Of a stretch of 64,000 nt of DNA, positions 52,202 to 62,218 are shown piece after piece. The notes under the pieces are model-generated. The model saw only the letters and a list, made by a program, of their open reading frames with translations. It was not told the origin of the DNA and did no database searches. The first letter of the stretch is position 1; every line of letters starts with the position of its first letter. A program made the position numbers and the translations under genes. This DNA is from Frankiales bacterium (GTDB lineage Bacteria; Actinomycetota; Actinomycetes; S36-B12; CAIYMF01), in NCBI GenBank assembly GCA_016125335.1, contig WGLY01000015.1, positions 62,001 through 126,000 of the forward strand, given 5' to 3'.

Positions 52202-53637
52202 CGGCCGACCTGCCGCAGCACCGCGGTCGCGAACTGCTCGCCGCGGTCGGCGTAGTCGCGGAACATGTCCCAGGAGGCGCAGCCCGGCGCGAGGAGCACG
52301 GTGTCGCCGGGGCGCGCGAGCCCGGCGGCGGCTGCGACGACGTCCTCCATGGCCCCAGTGTCCGTGCGCGGGACGTCGATGACGGGGACATCCGGCGCGT
52401 GTCGCGCGAGCGCGTCGCGGACCAGGCCCCGGTCGACGCCGAGGAGCACGGCGCCGCGCAGCCGCGGGGCCGCGGCGACGACGAGGTCGTCGAAGGTCTG
52501 GCCCTTCGCCATGCCGCCGGCGATCCACACCACGCTGTCGCACGCGAGCAGCGAGGTCAGCGCGGCGTGGCCGTTGGTGGCCTTGGAGTCGTCGACCCAG
52601 CGCACGCCGCCGGCCTCGGCGACCAGCGCGATGCGGTGCCCCGCGGGCTCGAAGGCGCGCAGCCCGTCGCGCACGGCCGACGCCGGGACGCCGTAGGCAC
52701 GAGCCAGGGCAGCGGCAGCGAGCGCGTTGACGACGTTGTGCGGCGCGAAGGGTCGCACGTCGTGCACGGAGGCGAGCTCCTGCGCGCTCTCGGCGCGGTT
52801 CTCCACGAACGCGCGGTCGACGAGCAGGTCGTCGACCACTCCCAGCATGGACGGCCCCGGCACGCCGAGCGTGATGCCGATCGCGCGGCAGCCCTCCACG
52901 ACGTCGGCCTCCTCCACCATGCGCTCGGTGGCCGGGTCGGCGGTGTTGTACACGGCCGCCACCTGCGTGCCGGAGTAGATGCGCGCCTTCGCGTCGCGGT
53001 AGGCGTCGAACGTGCCGAACAGGTCGACGTGGTCCTCGGCGAGGTTGAGGCAGACCGACGCCACCGGGCTGGCCGAGGTGAGGAACGGGAGCTGGGGCGC
53101 GCCCACCTCGACCGCGAGGACGTCGTAGCCCTGCGGGTCCATCACGGCGTCCACCAACGAGACGCCGATGTTGCCGACCGCGGCCGTGCGCAGTCCGGCG
53201 GCGCGCAGGATCGACTCGAGCATGAGCGTGGTCGTCGTCTTGCCGTTGGTGCCGGTGACGGTGAGCCATGCGGCCGGGTTCTCGCCGCGCAGCCGCCAGG
53301 CCAGCTCGAGCTCGCCCCACACGGGCACGCCGGCCCCCTGGGCCGCGAGGATGACCGGCGAGCGCGGCGGCAGGCCGGGCGAGACCACGAGGACGTCGGC
53401 CCCGTCGGGCAGCGTGTCGCCGTCACCCAGGCGCACGACCGCGCCGACGACCTCGAGCACGTCGGCGCGCTCCCGCTGCCGCTCGCCGTCGGCGGAGTCG
53501 ATCACCGTGACCCGGGCGCCGAGCTGGAGCAGGTGGTCGGCCGCGGCGAACCCCGCGACGCCGACGCCGGCCACCACGGCGTGCACGGCCGACCAGTCCG
53601 ACCCCCGCGTGTGGGCGGAGACGTCGACGCCGGTCAC
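52198..53637 (-). CDS. murD: UDP-MurNAc-L-Ala-D-Glu ligase (variant middle motif)
   Basis: Adds D-Glu to UDP-MurNAc-L-Ala. It is 479 aa with P-loop VTGTNGKTTTTLML and the C-terminal DDSKATN loop. The segment that reads (L/V)ELSSFQL in most MurD proteins is here VEVGAPQLPF, and the following ribose/metal stretch is NLAEDHVDLFG. The rest is normal, so it is probably active with a lineage-specific variation. GTG 53637 overlaps mraY. Confidence 0.94.
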   Translation of the reverse strand: MTGVDVSAHTRGSDWSAVHAVVAGVGVAGFAAADHLLQLGARVTVIDSADGERQRERADVLEVVGAVVRLGDGDTLPDGADVLVVSPGLPPRSPVILAAQGAGVPVWGELELAWRLRGENPAAWLTVTGTNGKTTTTLMLESILRAAGLRTAAVGNIGVSLVDAVMDPQGYDVLAVEVGAPQLPFLTSASPVASVCLNLAEDHVDLFGTFDAYRDAKARIYSGTQVAAVYNTADPATERMVEEADVVEGCRAIGITLGVPGPSMLGVVDDLLVDRAFVENRAESAQELASVHDVRPFAPHNVVNALAAAALARAYGVPASAVRDGLRAFEPAGHRIALVAEAGGVRWVDDSKATNGHAALTSLLACDSVVWIAGGMAKGQTFDDLVVAAAPRLRGAVLLGVDRGLVRDALARHAPDVPVIDVPRTDTGAMEDVVAAAAGLARPGDTVLLAPGCASWDMFRDYADRGEQFATAVLRQVGR

Positions 53638-54701
53638 TGCCGGACCCACTCCGCGTAGAACAGGCCGAGGCCGAGGGCGACGAACAGTCCCTGGATGATC
53701 CAGAAGCGCACCACGATCTGGATCTCGGCCCAGCCGAGCATCTCGAAGTGGTGGTGCAGCGGCGCCATCCGGAACATCCGCCGGCCGGTGAGCTTGAAGC
53801 TGCCCACCTGCCCGATGACCGAGAGCGCGACGATGACGAACAGCCCGGCCAGCAGCGGGAGCAGCAGCTCGGTGCGGGACAGGATCCCCAGCGCGGCGAT
53901 CGCACCGCCGAGCGAGAGGGCCCCCGTGTCGCCCATCCAGATGCTCGCCGGCGACGAGTTCCACCACAGGAAGCCGAAGCAGGCGCCGGCGGCGGCCGCC
54001 GCGAAGATGGCGAGGTCGAGCGGGTCGCGGACGTCGTAGCAGCGGGCGAACTCGCCGAACTGGCAGTTCTGGCCGTACTGCCAGACCGACAGCAGCGTGT
54101 AGGCGCCGAGGGTCATCACCGAGGCTCCCGCGGCGAGCCCGTCGAGGCCGTCGGTGAGGTTGACCGCGTTGGTGGTGGCCGTGATGAGGAACCACGCCCA
54201 CAGCAGGAACAGGGCGGTCGGCAGCACGATCGCCGTGTTGCGGAACAGCGAGACGGCGTGCGAGGCGGGGTTGCGGCCGTACTCGTCCGGGAAGTGCACC
54301 GCGAGGTAGGCGAACGACAGGGCGACGGCCGCCTGGCCCACCAGCTTGGTGCGGGCCCGGACCCCGGTGCTGCGCTGCTTGAAGATCTTCAGGTAGTCGT
54401 CGGCGATGCCCACGGCACCGAGCCCGACCGTCAGGTAGATCGCGAGCAGCCCGGACACGCTCGGCACCCGCCAGGCCACGAGGTGCGCGCCGAAGTACCC
54501 GATGAGCAGGCCGGCGAGGATCGCCAGGCCGCCCATCGACGGCGTGCCCAGCTTGGCGCCGTGCTCCGGGTAGGGCTCGTCCGGCGTCGACACCCGGATC
54601 GCCTGCGCGTAGTTGTGGTTGCGCAGGAAGCGGATGAGCAGCGGGGTGCCGAGCAGGGCGACGAACAGGCCCAGTCCGGCCGCGATGAGGACGAGCTTCA
54701 C
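53634..54701 (-). CDS. mraY: Phospho-MurNAc-pentapeptide transferase
   Basis: Transfers phospho-MurNAc-pentapeptide to undecaprenyl phosphate (lipid I). It is 355 aa with ten helices. Metal and substrate motifs are ADDYLKIF, VNLTDGLDGLAAG, GDTGALSLGG and HHHFEMLGW. GTG 54701 overlaps murF and its stop overlaps murD. Confidence 0.98.
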   Translation of the reverse strand: MKLVLIAAGLGLFVALLGTPLLIRFLRNHNYAQAIRVSTPDEPYPEHGAKLGTPSMGGLAILAGLLIGYFGAHLVAWRVPSVSGLLAIYLTVGLGAVGIADDYLKIFKQRSTGVRARTKLVGQAAVALSFAYLAVHFPDEYGRNPASHAVSLFRNTAIVLPTALFLLWAWFLITATTNAVNLTDGLDGLAAGASVMTLGAYTLLSVWQYGQNCQFGEFARCYDVRDPLDLAIFAAAAAGACFGFLWWNSSPASIWMGDTGALSLGGAIAALGILSRTELLLPLLAGLFVIVALSVIGQVGSFKLTGRRMFRMAPLHHHFEMLGWAEIQIVVRFWIIQGLFVALGLGLFYAEWVRQ

Positions 54702-56131
54702 GCCGGCTCACCGGTCCCCTGGGCCGCGACCGGCGCGGCGAGCAGCGCCTCCGCGACGCGCTCGAGCCCGACCGACCGCGACGCCTTCACCAGCACGACG
54801 TCGCCGGCGCGCAGCTCGGTGCGCAGCAGGTCCGCCGCGGCGCCGACGTCCTCGACGAGCACCGCCGAACCCCCTGCGGCGAGAGCCGCGTCCCTCATCG
54901 CCGTCACGGACGCCGACGACCCGACGGCCACCAGCCGCTCGACGCCCAGTCGCACCGCTGTCCTCCCGATCTCCGTGTGCTCCGCCTCCGCCGCGGGGCC
55001 GAGCTCGAGCATCTCGCCCAGCACCGCGACCGCCCGGCGGGGGCCCCGCGTCGGCGTGGCGTGCGTCATGGCGGCGAGGGTCTCGAGCGCGGCTGTCATC
55101 GAAGCAGGGTTGGCGTTGTAGGCGTCGTTGACCACGGTGACACCCGCTGCGGTGTCGGTCACGTCGCCGCGCCAGCGACTCGCCGGACGGGCCGCTGTGA
55201 GCCGCTCGGCCACCTCGTCGAGGTCGGCCCCGAGCACCAGTGCGACCGCCGCCGCGGCCAGGCCGTTGGCCACGTGGTGGCGGCCGTGCAGGGCGCTGGC
55301 GACCCGGGCCCGCCGCCCGGCGTGCACGAGGTCGTACGACGGGCGCGCGGCGTCGTCGAGCACGACCGACTCCGCGCGCACGTCGGCGTCGGCCGACTCC
55401 CCGAACAGCACGACGCGCGCCGCGGTGCGCGACGCCATGGCGCGCACGCGCGGGTCGTCCGCGTTGAGCACGGCGACGCCGCCGCGCTCCGCGGCGGGCA
55501 GCGCCTCGACGAGCTCGCCCTTCGCGACGGCGATGGCGTCCACCGAGCCGAACTCGCCGACGTGCGCGCTGCCGACGTTGAGCACGAGCCCCACAGCCGG
55601 CGGGGAGATCGTCGTGAGGTAGCGCACGTGGCCCACGCCGCGCGCGCCCATCTCGACCACGAGCACCCGCGTGGTGGGACCGACACCGAGCACGGTGACC
55701 GGCAGGCCCACCTCGGTGTTGAAGGACCCGGCCGGCGCGAGGGTCTCCCCCACCGCCGGGAGCACCTGCGCGAGCAGGTCCTTGGTGCTCGTCTTGCCGG
55801 AGGACCCGGTGAGGCCGACCACGACGAGGTCCGGGAAGCGGTCGAGCACCGCGCGCGCGAGGCGGCCGAGCGCCGCGACGGTGTCGTCGACGACGACGCA
55901 CGGGACGTCGAGGGGGCGCGAGGCGAGCACGCCGACGGCCCCGGCCGCGACCGCCTGCGCCGCGTGGTCGTGCGCGTCGTGGTGCTCGCCCACGACGGCC
56001 ACGAACAGGTCGCCCGCACGGGTGGTGCGCGAGTCGGTGCTGATGCCGACGGCGGTCTCGTCGCCACGGGCTCCGCCGCCCAGCCGGCCGCCGACCGCGG
56101 CGGCGACCTCGGCCAGGGTGAGCGCGATCAC
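54698..56131 (-). CDS. murF: UDP-MurNAc-tripeptide D-Ala-D-Ala ligase
   Basis: Adds D-Ala-D-Ala to the UDP-MurNAc-tripeptide. It is 477 aa. P-loop GLTGSSGKTSTKDLL, the MGARGVGH motif, and the C-domain NDAYNANPASM are typical of MurF. GTG 56131 overlaps the murE stop and the end overlaps mraY. Confidence 0.97.
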   Translation of the reverse strand: MIALTLAEVAAAVGGRLGGGARGDETAVGISTDSRTTRAGDLFVAVVGEHHDAHDHAAQAVAAGAVGVLASRPLDVPCVVVDDTVAALGRLARAVLDRFPDLVVVGLTGSSGKTSTKDLLAQVLPAVGETLAPAGSFNTEVGLPVTVLGVGPTTRVLVVEMGARGVGHVRYLTTISPPAVGLVLNVGSAHVGEFGSVDAIAVAKGELVEALPAAERGGVAVLNADDPRVRAMASRTAARVVLFGESADADVRAESVVLDDAARPSYDLVHAGRRARVASALHGRHHVANGLAAAAVALVLGADLDEVAERLTAARPASRWRGDVTDTAAGVTVVNDAYNANPASMTAALETLAAMTHATPTRGPRRAVAVLGEMLELGPAAEAEHTEIGRTAVRLGVERLVAVGSSASVTAMRDAALAAGGSAVLVEDVGAAADLLRTELRAGDVVLVKASRSVGLERVAEALLAAPVAAQGTGEPA

Positions 56132-57735
56132 GGCCGCACCGCCGTCCCGGCCGCGGCGCCCGGCCCGGGGTGCACGGCCTCGAGCGCCTCGGCCAGCACC
56201 ACCCGGTCGTCGAACGGGGTCACGACGCCGCCGGCCTCCTGGCCCTGCTCGTGGCCCTTGCCCAGGACGAGGACGACGTCGCCCGGCTGCGCCGCGGAGA
56301 CCGCGGCGGCGACGGCGTCGCGGCGGTCGCCGATCTCGGAGGTCCGCGTCCCGGGATGCACGGCGGCACCGCGCAGGAGCTCGGCCCGGATCGCCTCCGG
56401 CGGCTCGGACCGCGGGTTGTCGTCGGTGACCACCACGACCTCGGCACCCCGCGCCGCCGCCTCGCCCATCGCGCGGCGCTTGTGCGGGTCGCGGTCGCCG
56501 CCGGCACCGAGCACCACCAGCACACGGCCGCCGGCACCGCGCGCCTCGAGCACCTCGCGGGCCGCGACGAGCGCCCGCTCGACCGCGTCCGGGGTGTGGG
56601 CGTAGTCGACGTAGGCGAACAGTCCTCGCGACGCGTCGGGGTCCGGCACGCGCTCCATCCGCCCCGGCACGCCGGGGCAGGCCGCGATGCCGTCGGCCGC
56701 GACGTCGGCGTCGACCCCGCAGGCCTCCAGGACCGCGAGCGCGCCCAGGGCGTTGGCGGCGTTGAACGCGCCGGGCAGCCGCACCTCGAGCGGCACGTCG
56801 GCGAACCCGCCGCCGGACAGCCGGCCGTGCGCCCGCATCACGGTGCCGCCCGGCACGCCGACGACGCCACGCGCGGTCCACGTCGCGGCGGTGCCGCCGA
56901 GCGCGTAGGTCGTCACCTCGAGACCCCGCGCGCCGGCCAGCTCCGCCATGCGGCGGCCCCACTCGTCGTCGACGCACACGACGGCCCGGCCGGCGCGGTC
57001 GGCGCGGAACAGCTCGGCCTTGGCGTCGAAGTAGTCGTCCATGTCGCGGTGGAAGTCGAGGTGGTCCGGGCTGAGGTTGGTGAACGCGACGACGTCGAAC
57101 CGGACGCCGTCGACACGGCCGAGCCGCAGGGCGTGGCTCGACACCTCCATGGTCACCGCCGTCACCCCGCGCTCGCGCATGACGGCGAGCAGGGCGTGCA
57201 CGTCGGTGGCCTCGGGGGTGGTGCGCGCGGTCGCCACCGGCTCGTCGCCGATCAGCGTGCCCACCGTGCCGATGACGCCGGTGGTGCGCCCGTCGGCGCG
57301 CAGCCCGGCGTCTACCAGGTAGCTCGTCGTGGTCTTGCCGTTGGTGCCGGTGATGCCGACGACGAGCAGGTCCTGCGAGGGGTCGCCGTAGACCCGGGAC
57401 GCGATCGCCCCGAGCGCGGCGCGCGGGTCGTCCGACACCAGGACCGGGACGCCGGCGGCGAGGGCGCGGTCGAGCCCCGCGGGGTCGGTGAGGACGGCGG
57501 AGGCGCCGGCCGCGGCGGCCTCGCGGACGAACTCGGCCCCGTGCGTGCGGAACCCCGGCAGCGCGGCGTAGAGGTCGCCGGGGAGCACGGCGCGGGAGTC
57601 GTGCGTGACGCCGGTGACGACCGTGGCGGACGCCGCGTCGGGCGACGGGTCGTTGCTGCGGCCGTGCGCCCCCAGCAGCGGTACGAGCTCGGCGACCGGC
57701 AGCGGGCGCGTGCTCGGTCGCGGGCCTGCGGACAC
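56128..57735 (-). CDS. murE: UDP-MurNAc-tripeptide synthetase (meso-DAP-adding)
   Basis: Adds the third stem residue. It is 535 aa with P-loop GITGTNGKTTTSYL and carbamyl-lysine region HRDMDDYFDAKAELF. The specificity loop reads DNPRSEPP; DNPR marks meso-diaminopimelate ligases, so the wall is probably of the meso-DAP type. GTG 57735 follows TAGGGT by 7 nt, which suggests an internal promoter although ftsI ends only 21 nt upstream. Confidence 0.97.
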   Translation of the reverse strand: MSAGPRPSTRPLPVAELVPLLGAHGRSNDPSPDAASATVVTGVTHDSRAVLPGDLYAALPGFRTHGAEFVREAAAAGASAVLTDPAGLDRALAAGVPVLVSDDPRAALGAIASRVYGDPSQDLLVVGITGTNGKTTTSYLVDAGLRADGRTTGVIGTVGTLIGDEPVATARTTPEATDVHALLAVMRERGVTAVTMEVSSHALRLGRVDGVRFDVVAFTNLSPDHLDFHRDMDDYFDAKAELFRADRAGRAVVCVDDEWGRRMAELAGARGLEVTTYALGGTAATWTARGVVGVPGGTVMRAHGRLSGGGFADVPLEVRLPGAFNAANALGALAVLEACGVDADVAADGIAACPGVPGRMERVPDPDASRGLFAYVDYAHTPDAVERALVAAREVLEARGAGGRVLVVLGAGGDRDPHKRRAMGEAAARGAEVVVVTDDNPRSEPPEAIRAELLRGAAVHPGTRTSEIGDRRDAVAAAVSAAQPGDVVLVLGKGHEQGQEAGGVVTPFDDRVVLAEALEAVHPGPGAAAGTAVRP

Positions 57736-57742
57736 GTTCCCG

Positions 57743-57748
57743 ACCCTA
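57743..57748 (-). promoter_or_regulatory. Putative internal promoter -10 of murE
   Basis: TAGGGT on the minus strand, 7 nt before the murE GTG, within the 21-nt gap after ftsI. It matches the leaderless pattern at hisF and hisD. Confidence 0.45.
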
Positions 57749-57756
57749 TCCGGCGG

Positions 57757-59634
57757 TCACCAGAACACCGGGAGGCGCGGGTGCGCGGTGCCGGTCGGGG
57801 GGATGCGCAGGTGCTCGAGCCCGAAGGTCATGACCTTCTTGAAGACCGGGGCTGCGAGCTGGCCGCCGAAGTGGCCGTTGCGCGGGTTCTGGAGGAAGAC
57901 GCCGATGACCAGCCGTGGTGCGTCCGCGGGCGCCATGCCCACGAACGACGCGGTGTAGCCGCGGTAGCAGCCGCACGTCTCGTCGATGCGGTTGGCCGTG
58001 CCGGTCTTGCCCGCCACGCGGTAGCCGGAGATCGCCGCCTTCGGCGCGGTGCCCTGGTCGGAGACGACCGACTCGAGCATGGTGCGCACCTGCCGCGCGG
58101 TGCTCGCGCTGACCACCCGCGTGCTGGCCGGCGCCGGCGCCGGCTGGAAGGTGCCGTCGGGCGCCGTGTAGCCGGCGACCAGCGTCGGCGCGACGCGCAC
58201 GCCGTCGTTGGCGATGGTCGCGTAGACGGACGCGGCCTGCACGGCCGTCAGCGACAGGCCCTGGCCGAAGGCGAGGGTGCCGAACGTCGTGCCCGACCAG
58301 TCCGCGGGCGGGGGGACGTAGCCGTCGCTCTCGCCCGGGAAGTGCAGGCCGGTCGGCTGGCCGATGCCGAACTTCTTCAGGTACGAGTAGAGCTTGTCGC
58401 CGCCGATGCGCTGCGCCGCGAGGATCGTGCCGATGTTGCTGGAGCGCGCCAGCACGCCGTTGAGGGTGAGGTGCAGCGTGCCGTGCGGCACGTCGTCGTG
58501 CCAGGTCTTGTACCGCGTGCGCAGCACGGGCGGGACGGTGATACGCGTGTAGGGGTTGGCCTTCTTCTCCTGGATCACCGCGGCCATCGTCATGACCTTG
58601 CTGGTCGACCCGGGCTCGAACACGTCCGAGACGGCACGGTTGCGCACGTCGCTCTGCGCCGCGTCCGCGGGCTTGTTGGGGTCGAACGTGGGGACGGTCG
58701 CCAGGGCGTAGATCTGGCCCGTCCTCGGGTCCATCACCACCACGGAGCCGCTGTCGGCGCGCGCGCTGCGCACGGCCGACGCCAGGGACGACTGGGCCAC
58801 CCACTGGAGGTCGCGGTCGATCGTGAGCTGGATCCCGGTGCCGGGCACCGCCGGCGTCCCCGAGCTGCCCGCGGTCGGGATCTCGGTGCCGAGCGGCGAG
58901 CTCTGGTAGACCTCGCTGCCCGGTGTGCCGGCCAGCTCGGAGTTGAAGCCGTACTCGAGGCCGGAGCCGCCGTCGCCGTCGGCGCGGACGTAGCCCACGA
59001 CGTTCGCCGCGACCGACCCGGCCGGGTACACGCGCGTGGAGGTGGCCTCGCTGAAGACGCCGGGGAGCCGCAGGGCGGCGACCCGGGCCCACGTTTCGGG
59101 AGTGACTCCCTTGGCCAGGTAGATGAACCGGCGGGTGCCGGTCATCCGCTGCTCGTAGGCGGTCGCGTCGCCGCCGAGGACCGCGGCGAGCTGCTCGCCC
59201 TCGCCCGCGGGGTCGGTCACCAGCGTCTGGTCGGCCGTGACGTTGCGGGCGGCCACCGTGGTGGCCAGCTGGACGCCGTTGCGGTCGGTGATGTCCCCGC
59301 GCACCGCGGGGATGACGATCGTGCGCGTGCGGTCCTTCACGCCCTCGGCGGCCAGGGTGGGGCCCTGGATCGCCTGGAGGTCGATCACGCGCGCGGCCAC
59401 GACCGAGAGCACCACGAGGAGGAACACCTGCCAGGCGCGGATGCGGCGCAGCGGGTTGCCGGGACGGTAGGTGCGGCCCGCCGGGCGGGCGGGCGGCCGT
59501 GCCGGCCGGGTCTGCTGCGACGGCGCGCGCGGCGCCGTGCGCCCGGTGCCCCGCGCGGAGGTGCCGGGGCGCGATCCGGCGCGCGGGCGCTGCCCCGAGG
59601 GAGTCCGCCGGGGCGGCGGGGCGAGCGTGGTCAT
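57757..59634 (-). CDS. ftsI: Septal penicillin-binding protein 3 (FtsI)
   Basis: The class B transpeptidase of the septum. It is 625 aa: a 65-residue Pro/Arg/Thr-rich cytoplasmic tail, one helix (about 68-88), the pedestal domain (VRGDITDRNGVQLA) and the transpeptidase domain with SxxK (PGSTSKVMT), SxN (ARSSNIG) and KTG (AGKTGTAN). A Cys pair (ETCGCYRG) lies near the active site. ATG 59634 overlaps the FtsL-like gene stop. Confidence 0.96.
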   Translation of the reverse strand: MTTLAPPPRRTPSGQRPRAGSRPGTSARGTGRTAPRAPSQQTRPARPPARPAGRTYRPGNPLRRIRAWQVFLLVVLSVVAARVIDLQAIQGPTLAAEGVKDRTRTIVIPAVRGDITDRNGVQLATTVAARNVTADQTLVTDPAGEGEQLAAVLGGDATAYEQRMTGTRRFIYLAKGVTPETWARVAALRLPGVFSEATSTRVYPAGSVAANVVGYVRADGDGGSGLEYGFNSELAGTPGSEVYQSSPLGTEIPTAGSSGTPAVPGTGIQLTIDRDLQWVAQSSLASAVRSARADSGSVVVMDPRTGQIYALATVPTFDPNKPADAAQSDVRNRAVSDVFEPGSTSKVMTMAAVIQEKKANPYTRITVPPVLRTRYKTWHDDVPHGTLHLTLNGVLARSSNIGTILAAQRIGGDKLYSYLKKFGIGQPTGLHFPGESDGYVPPPADWSGTTFGTLAFGQGLSLTAVQAASVYATIANDGVRVAPTLVAGYTAPDGTFQPAPAPASTRVVSASTARQVRTMLESVVSDQGTAPKAAISGYRVAGKTGTANRIDETCGCYRGYTASFVGMAPADAPRLVIGVFLQNPRNGHFGGQLAAPVFKKVMTFGLEHLRIPPTGTAHPRLPVFW

Positions 59635-60356
59635 CGGTGGGTTCCTCCGCCCGTGGTGCCGCCGGTGCCCGACGTGCCGGTGCCGCCGGAGGTGCGCGTC
59701 GTCCCGCGGGCCGCGCCGTGGCCGGCCGAGGACGCGCCACCACCGGCGCGGGTCGTGGTGCGGGTCGTGCGCTGCGCGGGCGCCGGATCGGCGACCGCGG
59801 CGTCGATCCCGGCGGGCCGGCCGGCGGCGGTGGTGGTGCTCGACGACGTGGCCGCTGCGCCCGTGGCGCCCGACGGGTCGGGGCTGGTCGAGGCGGCGTC
59901 GATGGCCGGCTGCTTCGGCGCGGGACGCGGCGGGGCGGCCGCCGCGACGGGGACGCCGAGCACCGCGCCGTCGGAGAGCCGCAGGAACACCGGCGAGGCC
60001 ACCGGCACCATGTGCAGCTGGAGCGCGCGGCGCTGCAGCGCCTCGGGCGACTCCTTCAGCGCGACGTCCTGGAGCAGCTGCTGCTCCTGGTCCTCGAGAT
60101 CGCTCTGCGCCTTCGACAGCGAGCTGAGCTCGAAGGCACCCTGGGCCAGCGACGTGTTGAGCACGAGCAGCACGACCATCCCGGACAGCAGGAGCCCGAC
60201 GACGACGGCCGCGAAGATCCCGGTGCCGGCGACCACCGGTGCCGGCTCCGGGAGGGCGACGAGCTGCGGACGGCGCCGGGCGGCGGGCCGGGGCCGCGGC
60301 GAGCCGGCCCGGCGCGACGACGGACGGGCCGGCGCGGAGCGCGCCGCGGTGCTCAC
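59631..60356 (-). CDS. FtsL-like division protein with long C-terminal tail
   Basis: A 241-residue bitopic protein in the FtsL position between rsmH and ftsI. It has a basic cytoplasmic N terminus, one helix (about 42-66), and a leucine-zipper-like coiled coil ([21 protein letters not shown]) as in FtsL/DivIC proteins. The last 90 residues are Ala, Thr, Gly and Ser and have no fold that I recognise. FtsL is normally about 100-120 aa. GTG 60356 overlaps rsmH. Confidence 0.85.
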   Translation of the reverse strand: MSTAARSAPARPSSRRAGSPRPRPAARRRPQLVALPEPAPVVAGTGIFAAVVVGLLLSGMVVLLVLNTSLAQGAFELSSLSKAQSDLEDQEQQLLQDVALKESPEALQRRALQLHMVPVASPVFLRLSDGAVLGVPVAAAAPPRPAPKQPAIDAASTSPDPSGATGAAATSSSTTTAAGRPAGIDAAVADPAPAQRTTRTTTRAGGGASSAGHGAARGTTRTSGGTGTSGTGGTTGGGTHR

Positions 60357-61366
60357 GCCGCCTCCCTCAGCCGCTCGGCGGCACGGAGGCGGACGGAGGC
60401 GGCCCGCGGGTTAGCGGCGATCTCGGCGTCGGACGCCTTCTCCGCCCCACGGGTGAGCAGGCGCAGCTCGGGCTCGTGCCCCGCGGGCACGAACGGGAGG
60501 TCGTCGGGCACGTCGGTGCTCGCCCGGGACACCAAGGCACGCTTGACGATGCGGTCCTCGAGGGACTGGTAGCTCAGCACCACCACGCGGCCGCCGACGC
60601 GCAGCGCGTCGACGGCTGCCGGCACCGCCCGCTCGAGCACCTCGAGCTCGGCGTTGACCTCGATGCGCAGCGCCTGGAAGGTGCGCTTGGCCGGGTTGCC
60701 GCCGGTGCGCCGGGCGGGCGCGGGGATGGAGGCGCGCACCAGCTCGACGAGCCGGGCGCTGGTGTCGAACGGCGCGCGGCCGCGCTCGCGCACCACGGCG
60801 TCGGCGATGCGGCGGGCGAAGCGCTCCTCGCCGTAGTCGCGCAGCACACGGGCGAGCTCGGCCGCGGCGTAGGTGTTGAGCACCTCCGCGGCGGTGATGC
60901 CGCGGGTCGGGTCCATCCGCATGTCGAGCGGGGCGTCCTGCGCGTAGGCGAACCCGCGGGCCGCCTGGTCGAGCTGCATCGACGAGACGCCGAGGTCGAA
61001 CAGCACGCCGTCGACGCGCGGCGCGGCCGCCTCGTCGAGCACCCGCGGCAGCTCGTCGTACACCGCGTGCACGAGCACCGTCCGCGCGGCATGGGCGGCC
61101 AGGCGCCGGGACGAGCGGGCGAGGGCGTCGGCGTCGCGGTCGATCCCCACGAGCCGCACGTCGGGGAAGCGGGTGAGCAGCGCCTCGCTGTGCCCGCCGA
61201 GGCCGAGCGTGGCGTCGACGACGACCGCGCCGGGACGCTCGAGCGCCGGGGCCAGCAGGGCCAGGCAGCGCTCCAGCAGCACCGGCACGTGCGACGGCTC
61301 CCCCGCTGGTGCGGGTCCGCCGTCCGCGGCGTCGTCGTCCGCCGGGCCGTCGTACGGGTCGGGCAC
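60353..61366 (-). CDS. rsmH: 16S rRNA m4C1402 methyltransferase RsmH (MraW)
   Basis: Methylates N4 of C1402 in 16S rRNA. It is 337 aa. Motifs include HVPVLLERC at the N terminus, [15 protein letters not shown] (SAM site), [20 protein letters not shown] and [12 protein letters not shown]. The GTG start at 61366 lies 3 nt after the stop of a 54-codon membrane gene. It overlaps the FtsL-like gene by 4 nt. Confidence 0.97.
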   Translation of the reverse strand: MPDPYDGPADDDAADGGPAPAGEPSHVPVLLERCLALLAPALERPGAVVVDATLGLGGHSEALLTRFPDVRLVGIDRDADALARSSRRLAAHAARTVLVHAVYDELPRVLDEAAAPRVDGVLFDLGVSSMQLDQAARGFAYAQDAPLDMRMDPTRGITAAEVLNTYAAAELARVLRDYGEERFARRIADAVVRERGRAPFDTSARLVELVRASIPAPARRTGGNPAKRTFQALRIEVNAELEVLERAVPAAVDALRVGGRVVVLSYQSLEDRIVKRALVSRASTDVPDDLPFVPAGHEPELRLLTRGAEKASDAEIAANPRAASVRLRAAERLREAA

Positions 61367-61369
61367 GGG

Positions 61370-61534
61370 TCAGCCCAGCCGCGAGACGAGGTCGGCGAGG
61401 GCGACCAGGAAGGCCGCGGCGAGGGCGCACGACGCGACGAGGACACCGGCCGGGCCGGTCGCCACGGCGACCGCGCGGGGCCGGCGCACGACGACGGGGG
61501 GACGGTCCTCGTGCCGGAGGAGAGTCAGGTCCAT
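61370..61534 (-). CDS. 54-aa single-helix membrane protein between mraZ and rsmH
   Basis: A short gene with ATG 61534 preceded by GAGGGAG at 5-6 nt. Its 54 residues have a charged N terminus (LLRHEDRPPVVVRRPRA) and one or two hydrophobic segments at residues 23-50 ending in VSRLG. It is 3 nt from rsmH, hence inside the dcw unit. I do not recognise it; some actinobacteria have a small membrane gene here. Confidence 0.65.
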   Translation of the reverse strand: MDLTLLRHEDRPPVVVRRPRAVAVATGPAGVLVASCALAAAFLVALADLVSRLG

Positions 61535-61736
61535 GGGGGCTCCCTCGCCCGGAGGCGCTCGCGGTGGGAACGGGATGTGCGGGGCCGGCTCGGGGCCGGT
61601 TGGCTCGGGCTCGCGGGGTCGGGCGTCGGTCCTGGGACCAGGTCCCCTGTCCGTCAGCCGGGGTGGGTCTCCCTGGCACCGGGGAAGGTGCGCCAGGAAG
61701 CCGGGTGACGGACCGGAGACCTCGTCCCACGACGGG

Positions 61737-62165
61737 CTACGACGAGGGCACCACCTCCCCGTCGAGGTCCACGAAGGACTGCTCGGTGCCGGCCAGGTAG
61801 GACTCCCACGTCGCGGCGTCCCAGATCTCGATGCGGGTGTCGGCGCCGACGACGACGCAGTCGCGGGTGAGCCCGGCGTACTCGCGCAGGGGCTGCGGGA
61901 TGGTGATGCGGCCCTGCCGGTCGGGGGTCTCGTCCGACGCGCTGGCGAACAGCACACGGGTGTAGGCGCGGGTGCGCTCGTTGGTCTGCGACCCGGCGCG
62001 CAGGGTGGCGGCGTACTCGGCGAAGCCCTCGGCGGTCCAGACCACGAGGCAGCGGTCCTGGCCCTTGGTGATCACCAGGCCGTCGGCGAGGGCGTCGCGG
62101 AACTTGGCCGGCAGGATCACGCGGTTCTTCTCGTCGAGGCGCGGCGTGTGCGTCCCGAGGAACAC
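61737..62165 (-). CDS. mraZ: Transcriptional regulator MraZ
   Basis: A dimeric-repeat AbrB-fold protein that forms rings and binds direct repeats upstream of the dcw operon. It is 142 aa from GTG 62165 ([19 protein letters not shown]), the family's usual start, with GGAGG 8 nt upstream; longer frames up to 62267 would include its own operator. Two SpoVT/AbrB-type segments are visible: [17 protein letters not shown] and [17 protein letters not shown]. It lies first in the dcw cluster. Confidence 0.94.
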   Translation of the reverse strand: MFLGTHTPRLDEKNRVILPAKFRDALADGLVITKGQDRCLVVWTAEGFAEYAATLRAGSQTNERTRAYTRVLFASASDETPDRQGRITIPQPLREYAGLTRDCVVVGADTRIEIWDAATWESYLAGTEQSFVDLDGEVVPSS

Positions 62166-62218
62166 CGCCACCACCTCCACCCGCCCCCGCGGAGGGTCCT
62201 GTCCCTCCGTCGCGCGCC

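Noticed and set aside
56170-60414. A 1414-codon plus-strand frame across murE, ftsI and the FtsL-like gene
   Set aside because: Shadow of GC-rich third positions; overlaps strongly supported dcw genes.
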